Shown here: positions 23,231 through 37,200 of the stretch, piece after piece
How positions within the stretch are numbered: position 1 is the stretch's first letter
Layout of the letters: every line of letters starts with the position of its first letter
Assembly: GCA_958496175.1 (NCBI GenBank)
Contig: OY292276.1
Location: forward strand, 54,449,080 to 54,513,079
DNA: 64,000 nt
Direction: 5' to 3'
Source: Sisyra terminalis
Lineage: Eukaryota > Arthropoda > Insecta > Neuroptera > Sisyridae
Position numbers and translations under genes: made by a program
The notes under the pieces: model-generated
Databases searched by the model: none
Told to the model about the DNA's origin: nothing
The model's input: the letters and a program-made list of their open reading frames with translations, nothing else

Positions 23231-25359
23231 TAAGAAGTTGAAAATCTATGCGACAAATTTCGACTGCAATTGGGTGATTTTAGGGGGGTGACTTTTCATT
23301 ATGAGGTCTAGTTTTCTCAACGGATTATGAAACAAGGCCTTCTAGTGAATAGTAATGTGAAAAAAATTTTGTCCTGTGGGTTACAGGACGCTCACAATTC
23401 CATTTCCAAATTTCAAAAAGGAACATTTTCAACAGAATAAAAAGAATATACGGGATGGTTTTTTTTGGAGAAATAAAGCTGATTATTATTGGTCGAATCC
23501 TCCTTAAAATAGTTCATATAATTTTTTTTGAATTAACGGGATATAAGGGCGTGAAATTAAAAAGAGAATATAAGGAGATGAAAATCATGCGACAAATTTC
23601 GACTGCAATTGGGTGATTTTAGGGGGGTGACTTTTCATTATGAGGTCTAGTTTTCTCAACGGATTATGAAACAAGGCCTTCTAGTGAATAGTAATGTGAA
23701 AAAAATTTTGTCCTGTGGGTTACAGGACGCTCACAATTCCATTTCCAAATTTCAAAAAGGACTATTTTCAACAGAATAAAAAGGATATACGGGATGGTTT
23801 TTTTTGGAGAAATAAAGCTGATTAATATTGGTCGAATCCTCCTTAACATAGATCATATAATTTTTTTTGAATTAACAGGATATAAGCGCGTAAAATTAAA
23901 AAGGGAATATAAGAAGTTGAAATTCATGCGACAAATTTCGACTGCAATTGGGTGATTTTAGGGGGGTGACTTTTCATTATGAGGTCTAGTTTTCTCAACG
24001 GATTATGAAACAAGGCCTTCTAGTGAATAGTAATGAGTAAAAAATTTAGTCCTGTGGGTTACAGGACGTTCACAATTCCATTTCCAAATTTCAAAAAGGA
24101 CTATTTTCAACAGAATAAAAAGGATATACAGGATGGTTTTTTTGGAGAAATAAAGCTGATTATTATTGGTCGAATCCTCCTTAACATAGTTCATCAACAT
24201 TTTTTTTAAACATCGGGATATAAGCGCGTGAAATTAAAAAGGGAATATAAGAAGTTGAAAATCTATGCGACAAATTTCGACTGCAATTGGGTGATTTTAG
24301 GGGGGTGACTTTTCATTATGAGGTCTAGTTTTCTCAACGGATTATGAAACAAGGCCTTTAAGTGAATAGTAAAGTGAAAAAAAATTTGTCCTGTGGGTTA
24401 CAGGACGCTCACAATTCCATTTCCAAATTTCAAAAAGGAACATTTTCAACAGAATAAAAAGGATATACGGGATGGTTTTTTTTGGAGAAATAAAGCTGAT
24501 TATTATTTGACGATTCCTTCTTAACATAGATCATATAATTTTTTTTGAATTAACAGGATATAAGGGCGTGAAATTAAAAAGGGAATATAAGGAGATGAAA
24601 ATCATGCGACAAATTTCGACTGCAATTGGGTGATTTTAGGGGGGTGACTTTTCATTATGAGGTCTAGTTTTCTCAACGGATTATGAAACAAGGCCTTCTA
24701 GTGAATAGTAATGTGAAAAAAATTTTGTCCTGTGGGTTACAGGACGCTCACAATTCCATTTCCAAATTTCAAAAAGGAACATTTTCAACAGAATAAAAAG
24801 CATATACGGGATGGTTTTTTTTGGAGAAATATAGCTGATTATTATTTGTCGAATCCTTCTTAACATAGATCATCTAAATTTTGTAGAATAAACGGGATAT
24901 AAGCGCGTGAAATTAAAAAAGGAATATAAGGAGTTGAAAATCTATGCGACAAATTTCGACTGCAATTAGGTGATTTTAGGGGGGTGACTTTTCATTATGA
25001 GGTCTAGTTTTCTCAACGGATTAAGAAACAAGGCCTTCAAGTGAATAGTAATGTGAAAAAAATTTTGTCCTGTGGGTTACAGGACGCTCACAATTCCATT
25101 TCCAAATTTCAAAAAGGAACATTTTCAACAGAATAAAAAGGATATACGGGATGGATTTTTTTGGAGAAATAAAACTGATTATTTTTGGTCGAATCCTCCT
25201 TAACATAGTTCATCAAAATTTTTTTTAAATATCGGGATATAAGCGCGTAAAATTAAAAAGGGAATATAAGAAGTTGAAATTCATGCGACAAATTTCGACT
25301 GCAATTGGGTGATTTTAGGGGGGTGACTTTTCATTATAAGGTCTAGTTTTCTCAACGGA

Positions 25360-27394
25360 TTATGAAACAAGGCCTTCTAGTGAATAGTAATGTGAAAAAA
25401 ATTTTGTCCTGTGGGTTACAGGACGCTCACAATTCCATTTCCAAATTTCAAAAAGGACTATTTTCAACAGAATAAAAAGGATATACGGGATGGTTTTTTT
25501 TGGAGAAATAAAGCTGATTATTATTGGTCGAATCCTCCTTAACATAGATCATATAATTTTTTTTGAATTAACAGGATATAAGGGCGTGAAATTAAAAAGG
25601 GAATATAAGGAGATGAAAATCATGCGACAAATTTCGACTGCAATTGGGTGATTTTAGGGGGGTGACTTTTCATTATGAGGTCTAGTTTTCTCAACGGATT
25701 ATGAAACAAGGCCTTCTAGTGAATAGTAATGTGAAAAAAATTTTGTCCTGTGGGTTACAGGACGCTCACAATTCCATTTCCAAATTTCAAAAAGGACTAT
25801 TTTCAACAGAATAAAAAGGATATACGGGATGGTTTTTTTTGGAGAAATAAAGCTGATTAATATTGGTCGAATCCTCCTTAACATAGATCATATAATTTTT
25901 TTTGAATTAACAGGATATAAGGGCGTGAAATTAAAAAGGGAATATAAGGAGATGAAAATCATGCGACAAATTTCGACTGCAATTGGGTGATTTTAGGGGG
26001 GTGACTTTTCATTATGAGGTCTAGTTTTCTCAACGGATTATGAAACAAGGCCTTCTAGTGAATAGTAATGTGAAAAAAATTTTGTCCTGTGGGTTACAGG
26101 ACGCTCACAATTCCATTTCCAAATTTCAAAAAGGACTATTTTCAACAGAATAAAAAGGATATACGGGATGGTTTTTTTTGGAGAAATAAAGCTGATTATT
26201 ATTGGTCGAATCCTCCTTAACATAGATCATATAATTTTTTTTGAATTAACAGGATATAAGGGCGTGAAATTAAAAAGGGAATATAAGGAGATGAAAATCA
26301 TGCGACAAATTTCGACTGCAATTGGGTGATTTTAGGGGGGTGACTTTTCATTATGAGGTCTAGTTTTCTCAACGGATTATGAAACAAGGCCTTCTAGTGA
26401 ATAGTAATGAGAAAAAAATTTTGTCCTGTGGGTTACAGGACGCTCACAATTCCATTTCCAAATTTCAAAAAGGACTATTTTCAACAGAATAAAAAGGATA
26501 TACGGGATGGTTTTTTTTGGAGAAATAAAGCTGATTAATATTGGTCGAATCCTCCTTAACATAGATCATATAATTTTTTTTGAATTAACAGGATATAAGG
26601 GCGTGAAATTAAAAGGGGAATATAAGGAGATGAAAATCATGCGACAAATTTCGACTGCAATTGGGTGATTTTAGGGGGGTGACTTTTCATTATGAGGTCT
26701 AGTTTTCTCAACGGATTATGAAACAAGGCCTTCTAGTGAATAGTAATGTGAAAAAAATTTTGTCCTGTGGGTTACAGGACGCTCACAATTCCATTTCCAA
26801 ATTTCAAAAAGGACTATTTTCAACAGAATAAAAAGGATATACGGGATGGTTTTTTTTGGAGAAATAAAGCTAACTATTATTGGTCGAATCCTCCTTAACA
26901 TAGTTCATCAAAATTTTTTTTAATTATCGGGATATAAGGGCGTGAAATTAAAAAGGGAATATAAGAAGTTGAAAATCTATGCGACAAATTTCGACTGCAA
27001 TTGGGTGATTTTAGGGGGGTGACTTTTCATTATGAGGTCTAGTTTTCTCAACGGATTATGAAACAAGGCCTTCAAGTGAATAGTAATGTGAAAATTTTTT
27101 TGTCCTGTGGGTTACAGGACGCTCATAATTCCATTTCCAAATTTCAAAAAGGACTATTTTCAACAGAATAAAAAGGATATACGGGATGGTTTTTTTTGGA
27201 GAAATAAAGCTGATTAATATTGGTCGAATCCTCCTTAACATAGATCATATAATTTTTTTTGAATTAACAGGATATAAGGGCGTGAAATTAAAAAGGGAAT
27301 ATAAGGAGATGAAAATCATGCGACAAATTTCGACTGCAATTGGGTGATTTTAGGGGGGTGACTTTTCATTATGAGGTCTAGTTTTCTCAACGGA
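25360..27394 (-). repeat. Dimeric higher-order repeat (~678 bp, three copies)
   Basis: Six consecutive 339/340-bp monomers alternate between two types that differ at the base pair distinguishing gctgattattattgg from gctgattaatattgg (25,360 / 25,699 / 26,038 / 26,377 / 26,716 / 27,056). Linker sequence with ggagatgaaaatcatgcg is shared through the first four. The fifth monomer departs slightly (gctaactattattgg). Confidence 0.7.
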
Positions 27395-27803
27395 TTATGA
27401 AACAAGGCCTTCTAGTGAATAGTAATGTGTAAAAAATTTAGTCCTGTGGGTTACAGGACGTTCACAATTCCATTTCCAAATTTCAAAAAGGACTATTTTC
27501 AACCGAATAAAAAGGATATACAGGATGGTTTTTTTGGAGAAATAAAGCTGATTATTATTGGTCGAATCCACCTTAACATAGTTCATCAACATTTTTTTTA
27601 AACATCGGGATATAAGCGCGTGAAATTAAAAAGGGAATATAAGAAGTTGAAAATCTATGCGACAAATTTCGGCTGCAATTGGGTGATTTTAGGGGGGTGA
27701 CTTTTCATTATGAGGTCTAGTTTTCTCAACGGATTATGAAACAAGGCCTTCAAGTGAATAGTAATGTGAAAAAAATTTTGTCCTGTGGGTTACAGGACGC
27801 TCA

Positions 27804-30800
27804 CAATTCCATTTCCAAATTTCAAAAAGGAACATTTTCAACAGTATAAAAAGGATATACGGGATGGATTTTTTTGGAGAAATAAAACTGATTATTTTTG
27901 GTCGAATCCTCCTTAACATAGTTCATCAAAATTTTTTTTAAATATCGGGATATAAGCGCGTAAAATTAAAAAGGGAATATAAGAAGTTGAAATTCATGCG
28001 ACAAATTTCGATTGCAATTGGGTGATTTTAGGGGGGTAACTTTTCATTATGAGGTCTAGTTTTCTCAACGGATTATGAAACAAGGCCTTCAAGTGAATAG
28101 TAAAGTGAAAAAAATTTTGTCCTGTGGGTTACAGGACGCTCACAATTCCATTTCCAAATTTCAAAAAGGAACATTTTCAACAGAATAAAAAGGATATACG
28201 GGATGGTTTTTTTTGGAGAAATAAAGCTGATTATTATTTGTCGAATCCTTCTTAACATAGTTCATCTAAATTTTGTTGAATAAACGGGATATAAGCGCGT
28301 GAAATTAAAAAGGGAATATAAGGAGTTGAAATTCTATGCGACAAATTTCGACTATAATTGGGTGATTTTAGGGGGGTGACTTTTCATTATGAGGTCTAGT
28401 TTTCTCAACGGATTATGAAACAAGGCCTTCAAGTGAATAGTAATGTGAAAAATTTTTTGTCCTGTGGGTTACAGGACGATCTCAATTCCACTTCCAAATT
28501 TCAAAAAGGACTATTTTCAACAGAATAAAAAGAATATACGGGATGGTTTTTTTCTGGAGAAATAAAGCTGATTATTATTGGTCGAATCCTCCTTAACATA
28601 GATCATATAATTTTTTTTGAATTAACAGGATATAAGGGCGTGAAATTAAAAAGGGAATATAAGGAGTTGAAAATCTATGCGACAAATTTCGACTGCAATT
28701 GGGTGATTTTAGGGGGGTGACTTTTCATTATAAGGTCTAGTTTTCTTAACGGATTATGAAACAAATCCTTCTAGTGAATAGTAATGTGAACAAATTTTAG
28801 TCCTGCGGTTAACAGGACGCTCACAATTCCATTTACAAATGTCAAAAAAGACTATTTTCAGCAGAATAAAAAGGATATAAGGAATGGTTTTTTTTGGAGA
28901 AGTAAAGCTAATTATTATTGGTCGAATCCTCCTTAACATAGTTCATGTAAATTTTTTTGAAATAACGGGATATAAAGGCTTGAAATTTAAAAGGGAATAT
29001 AAGGAGTTGAAAATCTATGCTACAAATATCGACTGAAATTGGGTGGTTTTAGGGGGGTGACTTTTCATTATGAGGTCTAGTTTTCTTAATGGATTATGAA
29101 ACAGGGCCTTCAAGTGAATAGTTATGTGAAAAAATTTTAGTCCTGCGGTTAACAGGACGCTCACAATTCCATTTCCAAATTTCAAAAAGGACTATTTTCA
29201 ACAGATTAAAAAGGATATACGGGATGGTTTTTTTTGGAGAAATAAAGCTGATTATTATTTGTCGAATCCTTCTTAACATAGATCATCTAAATTTTGTAGA
29301 ATAAACGGGATATAAGCGCGTGAAATTAAAAAAGGAATATAAGGAGTTGAAAATCTATGCGACAAATTTCGACTGCAATTGGGTGATTTTAGGGGGGTGA
29401 CTTTTCATTATGAGGTCTAGTTTTCTCAACAGATTATGAAACAAGGCCTTCTAGTGAATAGTAATTTGAAAAAAATTTTGTCCTGTGGGTTACAGGACGC
29501 TCACAATTCCATTTCCAAATTTCAAAAAGGAACATTTTCAACAGAATAAAAAGGATATACGGGATGGATTTTTTTGGAGAAATAAAACTGATTATTATTG
29601 GTCGAATCCTCCTAAACATAGTTCATCAAATTTTTTTTTAAATATAGGGATATAAGCGCGTAAAATTAAAAAGGGAATATAAGAAGTTGAAATTCATGCG
29701 ACAAATTTCGACTGCAATTGGGTGATTTTAGGGGGGTGACTTTTCATTATAAGGTCTAGTTTTCTCAACGGATTATGAAACAAGGCCTTCTAGTGAATAG
29801 TAATGTGAAAAAAATTTTGTCCTGTGGGTTACAGGACGCTCACAATTCCATTTCCAAATTTCAAAAAGGAACATTTACAACAGAATAAAAAGGATATACG
29901 GGATGGTTTTTTTTGGAGAAATAAAGCTGATTATTATTGGTCGAATCCTCCTTAACATAGTTCATCAAATTTTTATTTAAATATCGGGATATAAGCGCGT
30001 GAAATTAAAAAGGGAATATAAGAAGTTGAAATTCATGCGACAAATTTCGACTGCAATTGGGTGATTTTAGGGGGGTGACTTTTCATTATAAGGTCTAGTT
30101 TTCTCAACGGATTATGAAACAAGGCCTTCAAGTGAATAGTAATGTGAAAAAAATTTTGTCCTGTGGGTTACAGGACGCTCACAATTCCAATTCCAAATTT
30201 CAAAAAGGAACATTTTCAACAGAATAAAAAGGATATACGGGATGGTTTTTTTTGGAGAAATATAGCTGATTATTATTTGTCGAATCCTTCTTAACATAGA
30301 TCATCTAAATTTTGTAGAATAAACGGGATATAAGCGCGTGAAATTAAAAAAGGAATATAAGAAGTTGAAAATCTATGCGACAAATTTCGACTGCAATTGG
30401 GTGATTTTAGGGGGGTGACTTTTCATTATGAGGTCTAGTTTTCTTAACGGATTATGAAACAAGGCCTTCAAGTGAATAGTAATGTGAAAAAAATTTTGTC
30501 CTGTGGGTTACAGGACGCTCACAATTCCATTTCCAAATTTCAAAAAGGAACATTTTCAACAGAATAAAAAGGATATACGGGATGGTTTTTTTTGGAGAAA
30601 TTAAGCTGATTGTTATTGGTCGAATGCTCCTTAACATAGTTCAAATAATTTTTTTTGAATTAACGGGATATAAGGGCGTGAAAATAAAAAGGGAATATAA
30701 GAAGTTGAAAATCAATGCGACAAATTTCGACTGCAATTGGGTGATTTTAGGGGGGTGACTTTTCATTATGAGGTCTAGTTTTCTTAAAGGATTATTAAAC

Positions 30801-33800
30801 AAGGCCTTCAAGTGAATAGTAATGTGAAAAAAATTTTGTCCTGTGGGTTACAGGACGCTCACAATTCCATTTCCAAATTTCAAAAAGGAACATTTTCAAC
30901 AGAATAAAAAGGAAATACAGGCTGGTTTTTTTGGAGAAATAAAGCTGATTATTATTGGTCGAATCCTCCTTAACATAGTTCATCAACATTTTTTTTAAAC
31001 ATCGGGATATAAGCGCGTGAAATTAAAAGGGAATATAAGAAGTTGAAAATCTATGCGACAAATTTCGACTGCAATTGGGTGATTTTAGGGGGGTGACTTT
31101 TCATTATGAGGTCTAGTTTTCTCAACGGATTATGAAACAAGGCCTTCAAGTGAATAGTAATGTGAAAAAAATTTTGTCCTGTGGGTTACAGGACGCTCAC
31201 AATTCCATTTCCAAATTTCAAAAAGGAACATTTTCAACAGAATAAAAAGGATATACAGGATGGTTTTTTTGGAGAAATAAAGCTGATTATTATTGGTCGA
31301 ATCCTCCTTAACATAGTTCATCAACATTTTTTTTAAACATCGGGATATAAGCGCGTGAAATTTAAAGGGAATATAAGAAGTTGAAAATCTATGCGACAAA
31401 TTTCGACTGCAATTGGGTGATTTTAGGGGGGTGACTTTTCATTATGAGGTCTAGTTTTCTCAACGGATTATGAAACAAGGCCTTCAAGTGAATAGTAATG
31501 TGAAAAAAAATTTGTCCTGTGGGTTACAGGACGCTCACAATTCCATTTCCGAATTTCAAAAAGGAACATTTTCAACAGAATAAAAAGGATATACGGGATG
31601 GTTTTTTTTGGAGAAATAAAGCTGATTGTTATTGGTCGAATCCTCCTTAACATAGTTCAAATAATTTTTTTTGAATTAACGGGATATAAGGGCGTGAAAA
31701 TAAAAAGGGAATATAAGAAGTTGAAAATCAATGCGACAAATTTCGACTGCAATTGGGTGATTTTAGGGAGATGACTATTCATTATGAGGTCTAGTTTTCT
31801 CAACGGATTATGAAACAAGGCCTTCAAGTGAATAGTAATGGGAAAAAAAATTTGTTCTGTGGGTTACAGGACGCTCACAATTCCATTTCCAAATTTCAAA
31901 AAGGACTATTTTCAACAGAATAAAAAGGATATACGGGATAGTTTTTTTTGGAGAAATAAAGCTGATTATTATTTGTCGAATCCTTCTTAACATAGTTCAT
32001 ATAAATTTTGTTGAATAAACGGGATATAAGCGCGTGAAATTAAAAAGGGAATATAAGGAGTTGAAATTCTATGCGACAAATTTCGACTATAATTGGGTGA
32101 TTTTAGGGGGGTGACTTTTCATTATGAGGTCTAGTTTTCTCAATGGATTATGAAACAAGGCCTTCAAGTGAATAGTAATGTGAAAAATTTTTTGTCCTGT
32201 GGGTTACAGGACGATCTCAATTCCACTTCCAAATTTCAAAAAGGACTATTTTCAGCAGAATAAAAAGGATATACGGGATGGTTTTTTTGTGGAGAAATAA
32301 AGCTGATTATTATTGGTCGAATCCTCCTTAACAGAGTTCATGTAAAATTTTTTGAAATAACGGGATATAAGGGCATGAAATTTAAAAGGGAATATAAGGA
32401 GTTGAAAATCTATGCTAAAAATATCGACTTAAATTGGGTGGTTTTAGGGGGGTGACTTTTCATTATGAGGTCTAGTTTTCTTAATGGATTATGAAACAGG
32501 GCCTTCAAGTGAATAGTTATGTGAACAAATTTTAGTCCTGCGGTTAACAGGACGCTCACAATTCCATTTCCAAATGTCAAAAAGGACTATTTTAAGCAGA
32601 ATAAAAAGGATATACGGGATAGTTTTTTTTGGAGAAATAAAGCTTATTATTATTTTTCGAATCCTCCGTAACATAGTTCATGTTAAATTTTTTGAAATAA
32701 CGGGATATAAGGGCATGAAATTTAAAAGGGAATATAAGGAGTTGAAAATCTATGCTACAAATATCGACTGAATTTGGGTGGTTTTAGGGGGGTGTCTTTT
32801 CATTATGAGGTCGAGTTTTCTCAATGGATTATGAAACAGGGCCTTCAAGTGAATAGTTATGTGAACAAATTTTAGTCCTGCGGTTAACAGGACGCTCACA
32901 ATTCCATTTCCAAATGTCAAAAAGGACTATTTTCAGCAGAATAAAAAGGATATAAGGAATGGTTTTTTTTGGAGAAGTAAAGCTAATTATTATTGGTCGA
33001 ATCCTCCTTAACATAGTTCATGTAAATTTTTTTGAAATAACGGGATATAAAGGCTTGAAATTTAAAAGGGAATATGAGGAGTTGAAAATCTATGCTACAA
33101 ATATCGACTGAAATTGGGTGGTTTTAGGGGGGTGACTTTTCATTATGAGGTCTAGTTTTCTTAATGGATTATGAAACAGGGCCTTCAAGTGAATAGTTAT
33201 GTGAAAAAATTTTAGTCCTGCGGTTAACAGGACGCTCACAATTCCATTTCCAAATGTCAAAAAGGACTATTTTCAGCAGAATAAAAAGGATATAAGGAAT
33301 GGTTTTTTTTGGAGAAGTAAAGCTAATTATTATTGGTCGAATCCTCCTTAACATAGTTCATGTAAATTTTTTTGAAATAACGGGATATAAAGGCTTGAAA
33401 TTTAAAAGGGAATATGAGGAGTTGAAAATCTATGCTACAAATATCGACTGAAATTGGGTGGTTTTAGGGGGGTGACTTTTCATTATGAGGTCTAGTTTTC
33501 TTAATGGATTATGAAACAGGGCCTTCAAGTGAATAGTTATGTGAAAAAATTTTAGTCCTGCGGTTAACAGGACGCTCACAATTCCATTTCCAAATGTCAA
33601 AAAGGACTATTTTCAGCAGAATAAAAAGGATATAAGGAATGGTTTTTTTTGGAGAAGTAAAGCTAATTATTATTGGTCGAATCCTCCTTAACATAGTTCA
33701 TGTAAATTTTTTTGAAATAACGGGATATAAGGGCTTGAAATTTAAAAGGGAATATGAGGAGTTGAAAATCTATGCTACAAATATCGACAGAAATTGGGTG

Positions 33801-34258
33801 GTTTTAGGGGGGTGACTTTTCATTATGAGGTCTAGTTTTCTTAATGGATTATGAAACAGGGCCTTCAAGTGAATAGTTATGTGAACAAATTTTAGTCCTG
33901 CGGTTAACAGGACGCTCACAATTCCATTTACAAATGTCAAAAAGGACTATTTTCAGCAGAATAAAAAGGATATAAGGAATGGTTTTTTTTGGAGAAGTAA
34001 AGCTAATTATTATTGGTCGAATCCTCCTTAACATAGTTTATGTAAATTTTTTTGATTTAATGGGATATAAGGGCATGAAATTTAAAAGGGAAGATAAGGA
34101 GTTGAAAATCTATGCGCCAAATATCGACTGAAATTGGGTGGTTTTAGGGGGGTGTCTTTTCATTAAGAGGTCTAGTTTTCCCAATGGATTATGAAACAGG
34201 GCCATCAAGAGAAAAGTTATGTGATAAAATTTTAGTCCTGCGGTTAACAGGACGCTCT
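27804..34258 (-). repeat. Segmental duplication within satellite, copy A (6,455 bp)
   Basis: Begins at caattccattt (27,804) and ends at the same motif at 34,259, where the monomer switches abruptly from subfamily II (gctct) to subfamily I (ccaaatttcaaaaaggaac). Order and rare variants match copy B at an offset of 6,455 bp at the start and 7,132 bp at the end. The difference is two single-monomer indels (near 29.2 and 30.8 kb), at which copy A contains chimeric monomers. Confidence 0.88.
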
Positions 34259-37200
34259 CAATTCCATTTCCAAATTTCAAAAAGGAACATTTTCAACAGT
34301 ATAAAAAGGATATACGGGATGGATTTTTTTGGAGAAATAAAACTGATTATTTTTGGTCGAATCCTCCTTAACATAGTTCATCAAAATTTTTTTTAAATAT
34401 CGGGATATAAGCGCGTAAAATTAAAAAGGGAATATAAGAAGTTGAAATTCATGCGACAAATTTCGATTGCAATTGGGTGATTTTAGGGGGGTAACTTTTC
34501 ATTATGAGGTCTAGTTTTCTCAACGGATTATGAAACAAGGCCTTCAAGTGAATAGTAAAGTGAAAAAAATTTTGTCCTGTGGGTTACAGGACGCTCACAA
34601 TTCCATTTCCAAATTTCAAAAAGGAACATTTTCAACAGAATAAAAAGGATATACGGGATGGTTTTTTTTGGAGAAATAAAGCTGATTATTATTTGTCGAA
34701 TCCTTCTTAACATAGTTCATCTAAATTTTGTTGAATAAACGGGATATAAGCGCGTGAAATTAAAAAGGGAATATAAGGAGTTGAAATTCTATGCGACAAA
34801 TTTCGACTATAATTGGGTGATTTTAGGGGGGTGACTTTTCATTATGAGGTCTAGTTTTCTCAACGGATTATGAAACAAGGCCTTCAAGTGAATAGTAATG
34901 TGAAAAATTTTTTGTCCTGTGGGTTACAGGACGATCTCAATTCCACTTCCAAATTTCAAAAAGGACTATTTTCAACAGAATAAAAAGAATATACGGGATG
35001 GTTTTTTTCTGGAGAAATAAAGCTGATTATTATTGGTCGAATCCTCCTTAACATAGATCATATAATTTTTTTTGAATTAACAGGATATAAGGGCGTGAAA
35101 TTAAAAAGGGAATATAAGGAGTTGAAAATCTATGCGACAAATTTCGACTGCAATTGGGTGATTTTAGGGGGGTGACTTTTCATTATAAGGTCTAGTTTTC
35201 TTAACGGATTATGAAACAAATCCTTCTAGTGAATAGTAATGTGAACAAATTTTAGTCCTGCGGTTAACAGGACGCTCACAATTCCATTTACAAATGTCAA
35301 AAAAGACTATTTTCAGCAGAATAAAAAGGATATAAGGAATGGTTTTTTTTGGAGAAGTAAAGCTAATTATTATTGGTCGAATCCTCCTTAACATAGTTCA
35401 TGTAAATTTTTTTGAAATAACGGGATATAAAGGCTTGAAATTTAAAAGGGAATATAAGGAGTTGAAAATCTATGCTACAAATATCGACTGAAATTGGGTG
35501 GTTTTAGGGGGGTGACTTTTCATTATGAGGTCTAGTTTTCTTAATGGATTATGAAACAGGGCCTTCAAGTGAATAGTTATGTGAAAAAATTTTAGTCCTG
35601 CGGTTAACAGGACGCTCACAATTCCATTTCCAAATTTCAAAAAGGACTATTTTCAACAGATTAAAAAGGATATACGGGATGGTTTTTTTTGGAGAAATAA
35701 AGCTGATTATTATTGGTCGAATCCTCCTTAACATAGTTCATCAAAATTTTTTTTAATTATCGGGATATAAGGGCGTGAAATTAAAAAGGGAATATAAGGA
35801 GATGAAAATCATGCGACAAATTTCGACTGCAATTGGGTGATTTTAGGGGGGTGACTTTTCATTATGAGGTCTAGTTTTCTCAACGGATTATGAAACAAGG
35901 CCTTCTAGTGAATAGTAATGTGAAAAAAATTTTGTCCTATGGGTTACAGGACGCTCACAATTCCATTTCCAAATTTCAAAAAGGAACATTTTCAACAGAA
36001 TAAAAAGGATATACGGGATGGTTTTTTTTAGAGAAATATAGCTGATTATTATTTGTCGAATCCTTCTTAACATAGATCATCTAAATTTTGTAGAATAAAC
36101 GGGATATAAGCGCGTGAAATTAAAAAAGGAATATAAGGAGTTGAAAATCTATGCGACAAATTTCGACTGCAATTGGGTGATTTTAGGGGGGTGACTTTTC
36201 ATTATGAGGTCTAGTTTTCTCAACAGATTATGAAACAAGGCCTTCTAGTGAATAGTAATTTGAAAAAAATTTTGTCCTGTGGGTTACAGGACGCTCACAA
36301 TTCCATTTCCAAATTTCAAAAAGGAACATTTTCAACAGAATAAAAAGGATATACGGGATGGATTTTTTTGGAGAAATAAAACTGATTATTATTGGTCGAA
36401 TCCTCCTAAACATAGTTCATCAAATTTTTTTTTAAATATAGGGATATAAGCGCGTAAAATTAAAAAGGGAATATAAGAAGTTGAAATTCATGCGACAAAT
36501 TTCGACTGCAATTGGGTGATTTTAGGGGGGTGACTTTTCATTATAAGGTCTAGTTTTCTCAACGGATTATGAAACAAGGCCTTCTAGTGAATAGTAATGT
36601 GAAAAAAATTTTGTCCTGTGGGTTACAGGACGCTCACAATTCCATTTCCAAATTTCAAAAAGGAACATTTACAACAGAATAAAAAGGATATACGGGATGG
36701 TTTTTTTTGGAGAAATAAAGCTGATTATTATTGGTCGAATCCTCCTTAACATAGTTCATCAAATTTTTATTTAAATATCGGGATATAAGCGCGTGAAATT
36801 AAAAAGGGAATATAAGAAGTTGAAATTCATGCGACAAATTTCGACTGCAATTGGGTGATTTTAGGGGGGTGACTTTTCATTATAAGGTCTAGTTTTCTCA
36901 ACGGATTATGAAACAAGGCCTTCAAGTGAATAGTAATGTGAAAAAAATTTTGTCCTGTGGGTTACAGGACGCTCACAATTCCAATTCCAAATTTCAAAAA
37001 GGAACATTTTCAACAGAATAAAAAGGATATACGGGATGGTTTTTTTTGGAGAAATATAGCTGATTATTATTTGTCGAATCCTTCTTAACATAGATCATCT
37101 AAATTTTGTAGAATAAACGGGATATAAGCGCGTGAAATTAAAAAAGGAATATAAGGAGTTGAAAATCTATGCGACAAATTTCGACTGCAATTGGGTGATT

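Larger units (their letters stand above)
21504..23578 (-). repeat. Outer palindrome, right arm (~2.07 kb)
   Basis: Reverse complement of the left arm 17,432-19,506. It brings with it one and a half satellite monomers, the degenerate boundary monomer, a copy of the tRNA-like module and the TGACGTCA cluster. A 72-codon frame present in both arms (18,134-18,352 minus, 22,658-22,876 plus) is identical because the arms are identical; I saw nothing else to support it as a gene. Confidence 0.92.

Noticed and set aside
17432..23578. Pure fold-back assembly artefact
   Set aside because: A simple artefact would mirror everything outward, but pairing stops inside the second satellite monomer on each side, and the arrays beyond have different monomer orders and subfamilies. 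The possibility of a local artefact is kept open in the finding.
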